Positions 61,628-64,000 of a stretch of 64,000 bases of DNA are shown here, piece after piece. Numbering within the stretch: position 1 is the stretch's first letter; each line of letters opens with the position of its first letter. Under the pieces are notes generated by a model that did not search any database, was not told where the DNA came from, and saw nothing but the letters and a program-made list of their open reading frames with translations. The stretch comes from Pyrinomonadaceae bacterium (GTDB lineage: Bacteria > Acidobacteriota > Blastocatellia > Pyrinomonadales > Pyrinomonadaceae). Location: assembly GCA_030841085.1 (NCBI GenBank), contig JAVEDP010000034.1:23650-87649 (forward strand). The letters are read 5' to 3'. The position numbers and the translations under genes are program-made.

Positions 61628-62899
61628 TTGCGAACTGAAACCCACTCGCCGTCCAAAGATTTACCGTCCCAGCCCGAGGGGCATCGCGCGGCATTAATTG
61701 CCGGCTTCCTGGGTTGGACACTCGATGCATTCGACTTCTTCCTGGTTATTTTCGCGCTCACCGCAATCGCCGAAGAATTCCATCGTCCCGATAAAGACAT
61801 CGCCCTGGCGATTACCGTAACGCTTGCTTTTCGTCCGGTAGGCGCATTTATTTTCGGGTTGCTCGCGGATCGTTATGGCCGGCGACTGCCGCTAATCATT
61901 GACCTCGTTTTCTATTCTGTCGTTGAGGTGCTTTCCGGTCTCGCTCCAAACTTTGCCACTTTCATCGTGTTGCGTGCGTTATTCGGCATCGGCATGGGCG
62001 GCGAATGGGGGGTCGGCGCGTCGTTGGCGATGGAAAAAGTGCCGCCGCGCTGGCGTGGAGTTATGTCCGGGTTACTGCAAGAGGGATACGCAGCAGGATA
62101 TTTGCTTGCGGCAATTTGTTATTTCTTTGTTTTCCCGCGCTTGGGCTGGCGACCGATGTTCTTCATCGGCGGGTTGCCGGCATTGCTCGCGATTTTCGTG
62201 CGCTTGCGCGTAAAAGAATCGGAAGTGTGGAAAGAAACGCGACACGAAACCTGGGGACAACTCGGTCGCGGCATCGTTTCGCATTGGAAGTTGTTTCTCT
62301 ATCTGGTGCTTTTGATGATGATGATGAACTTCGTTTCACATGGCACGCAGGACATGTATCCCACACTTCTAAAGCGGCAGTGGCATTTTAGCCCGCAGAA
62401 GGTTGCAGCAGTGACCGCGTTTTCGATGGTCGGCGCCATCGCTGGTGGACTTCTTTTCGGATTACTTTCAGATCGCTTTGGGCGCAGGCGCTCGATGATT
62501 GCCGCGCTCGTCTGCGCGCTGGCTGTCATTCCACTTTGGGCCTTCTCGCCATCTTTAGGGTTATTGGTTGCAGGCGGATTCCTGATGCAGTTTATGGTCC
62601 AGGGAGCGTGGGGCGTAATACCGGCACATCTGACCGAACTTTCACCAGATTCTGTGCGCGGGTTTCTGCCGGGCTTTGCATATCAATGCGGCGTGCTGTT
62701 AGCAGGATCCGTCGCTTATATCGAAGCCATCTTTGCCCAGCGTATGAGTTACGCGACGGCTATGGCGCTAACCGCGGTCACTGTCTTCGTCGGCGCAATT
62801 GTGATAACCGCGCTCGGCCGCGAGCGTCGCGGCATTCAATTTGGCAGCGGCTTAGGCTTGTCCGCATCCACCGCGGAACCTGAACTTGTGCCTGAATGA
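61628..62899 (+). CDS. MFS metabolite:proton symporter (SHS lactate-transporter-like)
   Basis: A 423-residue transporter with 12 predicted helices. A TTG start with GAGG 10 bases upstream is used. The signature LAFRPVGAFIFGLLADRYGR after helix 2, the equivalent GGLLFGLLSDRFGRRRSMIA after helix 8 and WTLDAFDFFLVIFALTAIAE match the SHS group that includes Jen-type lactate/pyruvate carriers. Substrate identity is not certain. The divergent neighbour is msrP. Confidence 0.92.
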   Translation: MRTETHSPSKDLPSQPEGHRAALIAGFLGWTLDAFDFFLVIFALTAIAEEFHRPDKDIALAITVTLAFRPVGAFIFGLLADRYGRRLPLIIDLVFYSVVEVLSGLAPNFATFIVLRALFGIGMGGEWGVGASLAMEKVPPRWRGVMSGLLQEGYAAGYLLAAICYFFVFPRLGWRPMFFIGGLPALLAIFVRLRVKESEVWKETRHETWGQLGRGIVSHWKLFLYLVLLMMMMNFVSHGTQDMYPTLLKRQWHFSPQKVAAVTAFSMVGAIAGGLLFGLLSDRFGRRRSMIAALVCALAVIPLWAFSPSLGLLVAGGFLMQFMVQGAWGVIPAHLTELSPDSVRGFLPGFAYQCGVLLAGSVAYIEAIFAQRMSYATAMALTAVTVFVGAIVITALGRERRGIQFGSGLGLSASTAEPELVPE

Positions 62900-63003
62900 C
62901 CTCGAACAAGCTACAGCCGATTTCTTCAGCGAGTCTAAACTGTCGTTCGCAAAATGCGTTGTTCGTTGGCGAATATGATTAAGCGATAACAACAGGAGCC
63001 GGC

Positions 63004-63423
63004 ATGTCAGGTTACTCAGGCACACCGCTGGTGAAAAAACTAGGCATCAAGGCGGGGCAACGCGTCGCAATAGTCAACGCGCCCCACAAATTTCTAGCGC
63101 AGGAACTGCAACCGCTGCCCGAGAATGTCAGCTTTCTCGCGGCAACGGCGGGCGGACAACTCGATTTCGTAATGCTTTTTGTTGGTTCGACCGGGGCGCT
63201 GCAAAAAGAGCTGCCAAAGCTGAAGAAAAAGTTAACGCGCGACGGCATCCTGTGGGTTTGCTGGCCAAAAAAGAGTTCGGGCGTTGAGACCGATCTATCT
63301 TTCGACGTTGTTCAACAACTTGGGCTGAAAATTGGACTAGTCGATGTGAAAATCTGCGCGGTAAATGAGATTTGGTCCGGTCTAAAGTTTGTTTACCGTT
63401 TGAAAGATCGCGCAGCGCTCTGA
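63004..63423 (+). CDS. DUF3052 family protein
   Basis: A 139-residue protein with GGAG 5-6 bases before the ATG. DUF3052 features are SGYSGTPLVKKLGIKAGQRV, LDFVMLFVGSTGALQKELPK and DGILWVCWPKKSSGVETDLS, then the tail DVKICAVNEIWSGLKFVYR. It is a soluble Rossmann-like protein of unknown function, frequently found as a single gene. No operon partner is seen. Confidence 0.92.
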   Translation: MSGYSGTPLVKKLGIKAGQRVAIVNAPHKFLAQELQPLPENVSFLAATAGGQLDFVMLFVGSTGALQKELPKLKKKLTRDGILWVCWPKKSSGVETDLSFDVVQQLGLKIGLVDVKICAVNEIWSGLKFVYRLKDRAAL

Positions 63424-63634
63424 AGTTTACTTGCAACGTTCGTTGTTCAACGGTGAGACGTGTTGTGTTTCTAATGCGAGACTTGTAATTCAGTTGCACG
63501 ACAGCCACAAAACGATCCGCTGTGCTGATGTTGAGTGGAAGCTACGCCTCGATCTCGAAAGAGTTTTTCTCATCGTTCAATTTCTCCGCTGCACTTTAGA
63601 AGTCGATCATGAAAACCAACTAGTGATGGTAGGA

Positions 63635-63652
63635 CCACACGTCGACGTGTGG
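63635..63652. repeat. Perfect 18-bp palindrome
   Basis: CCACACGTCGACGTGTGG reads identically on both strands. It could be a protein-binding operator or fold as a cruciform; no gene start lies directly beside it. Confidence 0.65.
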
Positions 63653-63904
63653 ACAGTGTTGGTGCAACAGACGGCGAACGGTTTGTCCTTCAATAATAAA
63701 GTTACGATTTTCCGAAAGAATTTTGACGCGCGCCAAAAGATTTCCTGCGCGCATAGATCATTTTTAGTGCTTAGAGTCTTCTTTATGTGATCATCTATCC
63801 TCTCGCAAGAGAGTTGTTTGCGTTTTCAAATTCGCGTTGCGCGACGTAAACAAGAAACATTTTGTGCGCCGCGGTTGATGGACCACCTTTCATCGAGAAA
63901 GCAG

Positions 63905-63932
63905 TTGCAAAAAAATTTCGGATCACTATAAT
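63905..63932 (+). promoter_or_regulatory. rRNA-operon-like promoter at the right edge
   Basis: TTGCAA (63905-63910) and a perfect TATAAT (63927-63932) are spaced by 16 bases. An A-rich UP-like stretch lies upstream and a GC-rich discriminator (GCGACTCCCTCG) follows the -10. TATAATGCG-CTCC is the customary wording of rrn P1 promoters. The 67 bases downstream contain no start codon context, consistent with a leader of structural RNA. Confidence 0.65.
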
Positions 63933-64000
63933 GCGACTCCCTCGTTCGGAAGTGATGTTTGCCGGATGTGAAGCGTTGGAGTCGGACCTGATTTTTATCG

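Larger units (their letters stand above)
63424..64000. other. Right-edge region without supported gene
   Basis: A 120-codon open frame at 63431-63790 has no family similarity, no ribosome binding site and irregular composition, so I do not call it. The region contains a perfect 18-base palindrome at 63635 and an rrn-like promoter at 63905. It probably leads into a ribosomal RNA operon beyond the window. Confidence 0.55.

Noticed and set aside
63431..63790. A 120-codon plus-strand frame near the right edge
   Set aside because: No motif or ribosome binding site, irregular composition and spans an 18-bp palindrome; probably noncoding sequence before an rrn operon.

Overview
The window is about 64 kb of moderately GC-rich bacterial chromosome. 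It most likely comes from an Acidobacteriota genome of the Blastocatellia/Pyrinomonadales type. This is an inference from content: two serine/threonine kinases fused to TPR arrays, an acidobacterial VWFA-related secreted protein, a MalT-like ATPase/SARP regulator, a CysM-JAMM-MoeB sulfur-carrier cluster, and many nested palindromic intergenic repeats. No rRNA or tRNA gene is visible, but a promoter that looks like a ribosomal RNA operon promoter sits at the right edge.

Layout. 0-9.8 kb: purE, a kinase-TPR protein, two tandem paralogous small proteins, a GlsB-type membrane protein, a secreted amidohydrolase, an osmoprotectant ABC importer with permease and binding protein fused, and a stand-alone egtD. 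9.9-17.5 kb: a VWFA protein, a VapBC-like pair, xseA, xseB-ispA, a DUF1684 lipoprotein, a DUF433/DUF5615 pair whose toxin-like gene is frameshifted, and a membrane-anchored LuxR-type regulator. 17.8-21.7 kb: a kinase gene overlapping a PP2A-type phosphatase gene, then an NTF2-like secreted protein. 21.9-25.3 kb: a sulfur-carrier cysteine operon (cysM, a JAMM protease, and a MoaD-MoeB-rhodanese fusion), preceded by a newly recognised 34-codon leader peptide with 10 Cys codons, a consensus promoter and mutually exclusive terminator/antiterminator pairings. 25.3-28.4 kb: an S9 peptidase, a glutaredoxin and a 2Fe-2S protein. 28.7-36.0 kb: an RHS polymorphic-toxin locus with a membrane immunity candidate, an orphan M23-like toxin module, small secreted proteins and a decayed duplicate. 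36-45.6 kb: a stand-alone rhodanese, metabolic and DUF genes, a broken membrane-protein gene, a dCTP-deaminase-like gene and a ketosynthase/chalcone-synthase-like gene. 45.7-57.6 kb: a large hybrid histidine kinase, two MalT-like ATPases (one a SARP regulator), and a subtilase carrying 16 copies of the octapeptide GIVMTGAD. 57.6-64 kb: PilZ, two methyltransferases, msrPQ, an MFS carrier, DUF3052 and the rrn-like promoter.

The most notable system is the cysteine operon. Thiocarboxylate-dependent cysteine synthesis (CysM, sulfur carrier, activating E1 with rhodanese, JAMM protease) appears to be controlled by ribosome-mediated attenuation through a Cys-rich leader peptide. Ten bases inside the leader gene are perfectly complementary to the 5' arm of a 12-bp terminator-like hairpin between the leader and cysM.

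Several families of nested palindromic repeats occupy the intergenic gaps, including positions inside operons. At least three families recur within the window. Two or three genes are broken by frameshifts, either as true decay or as assembly errors.
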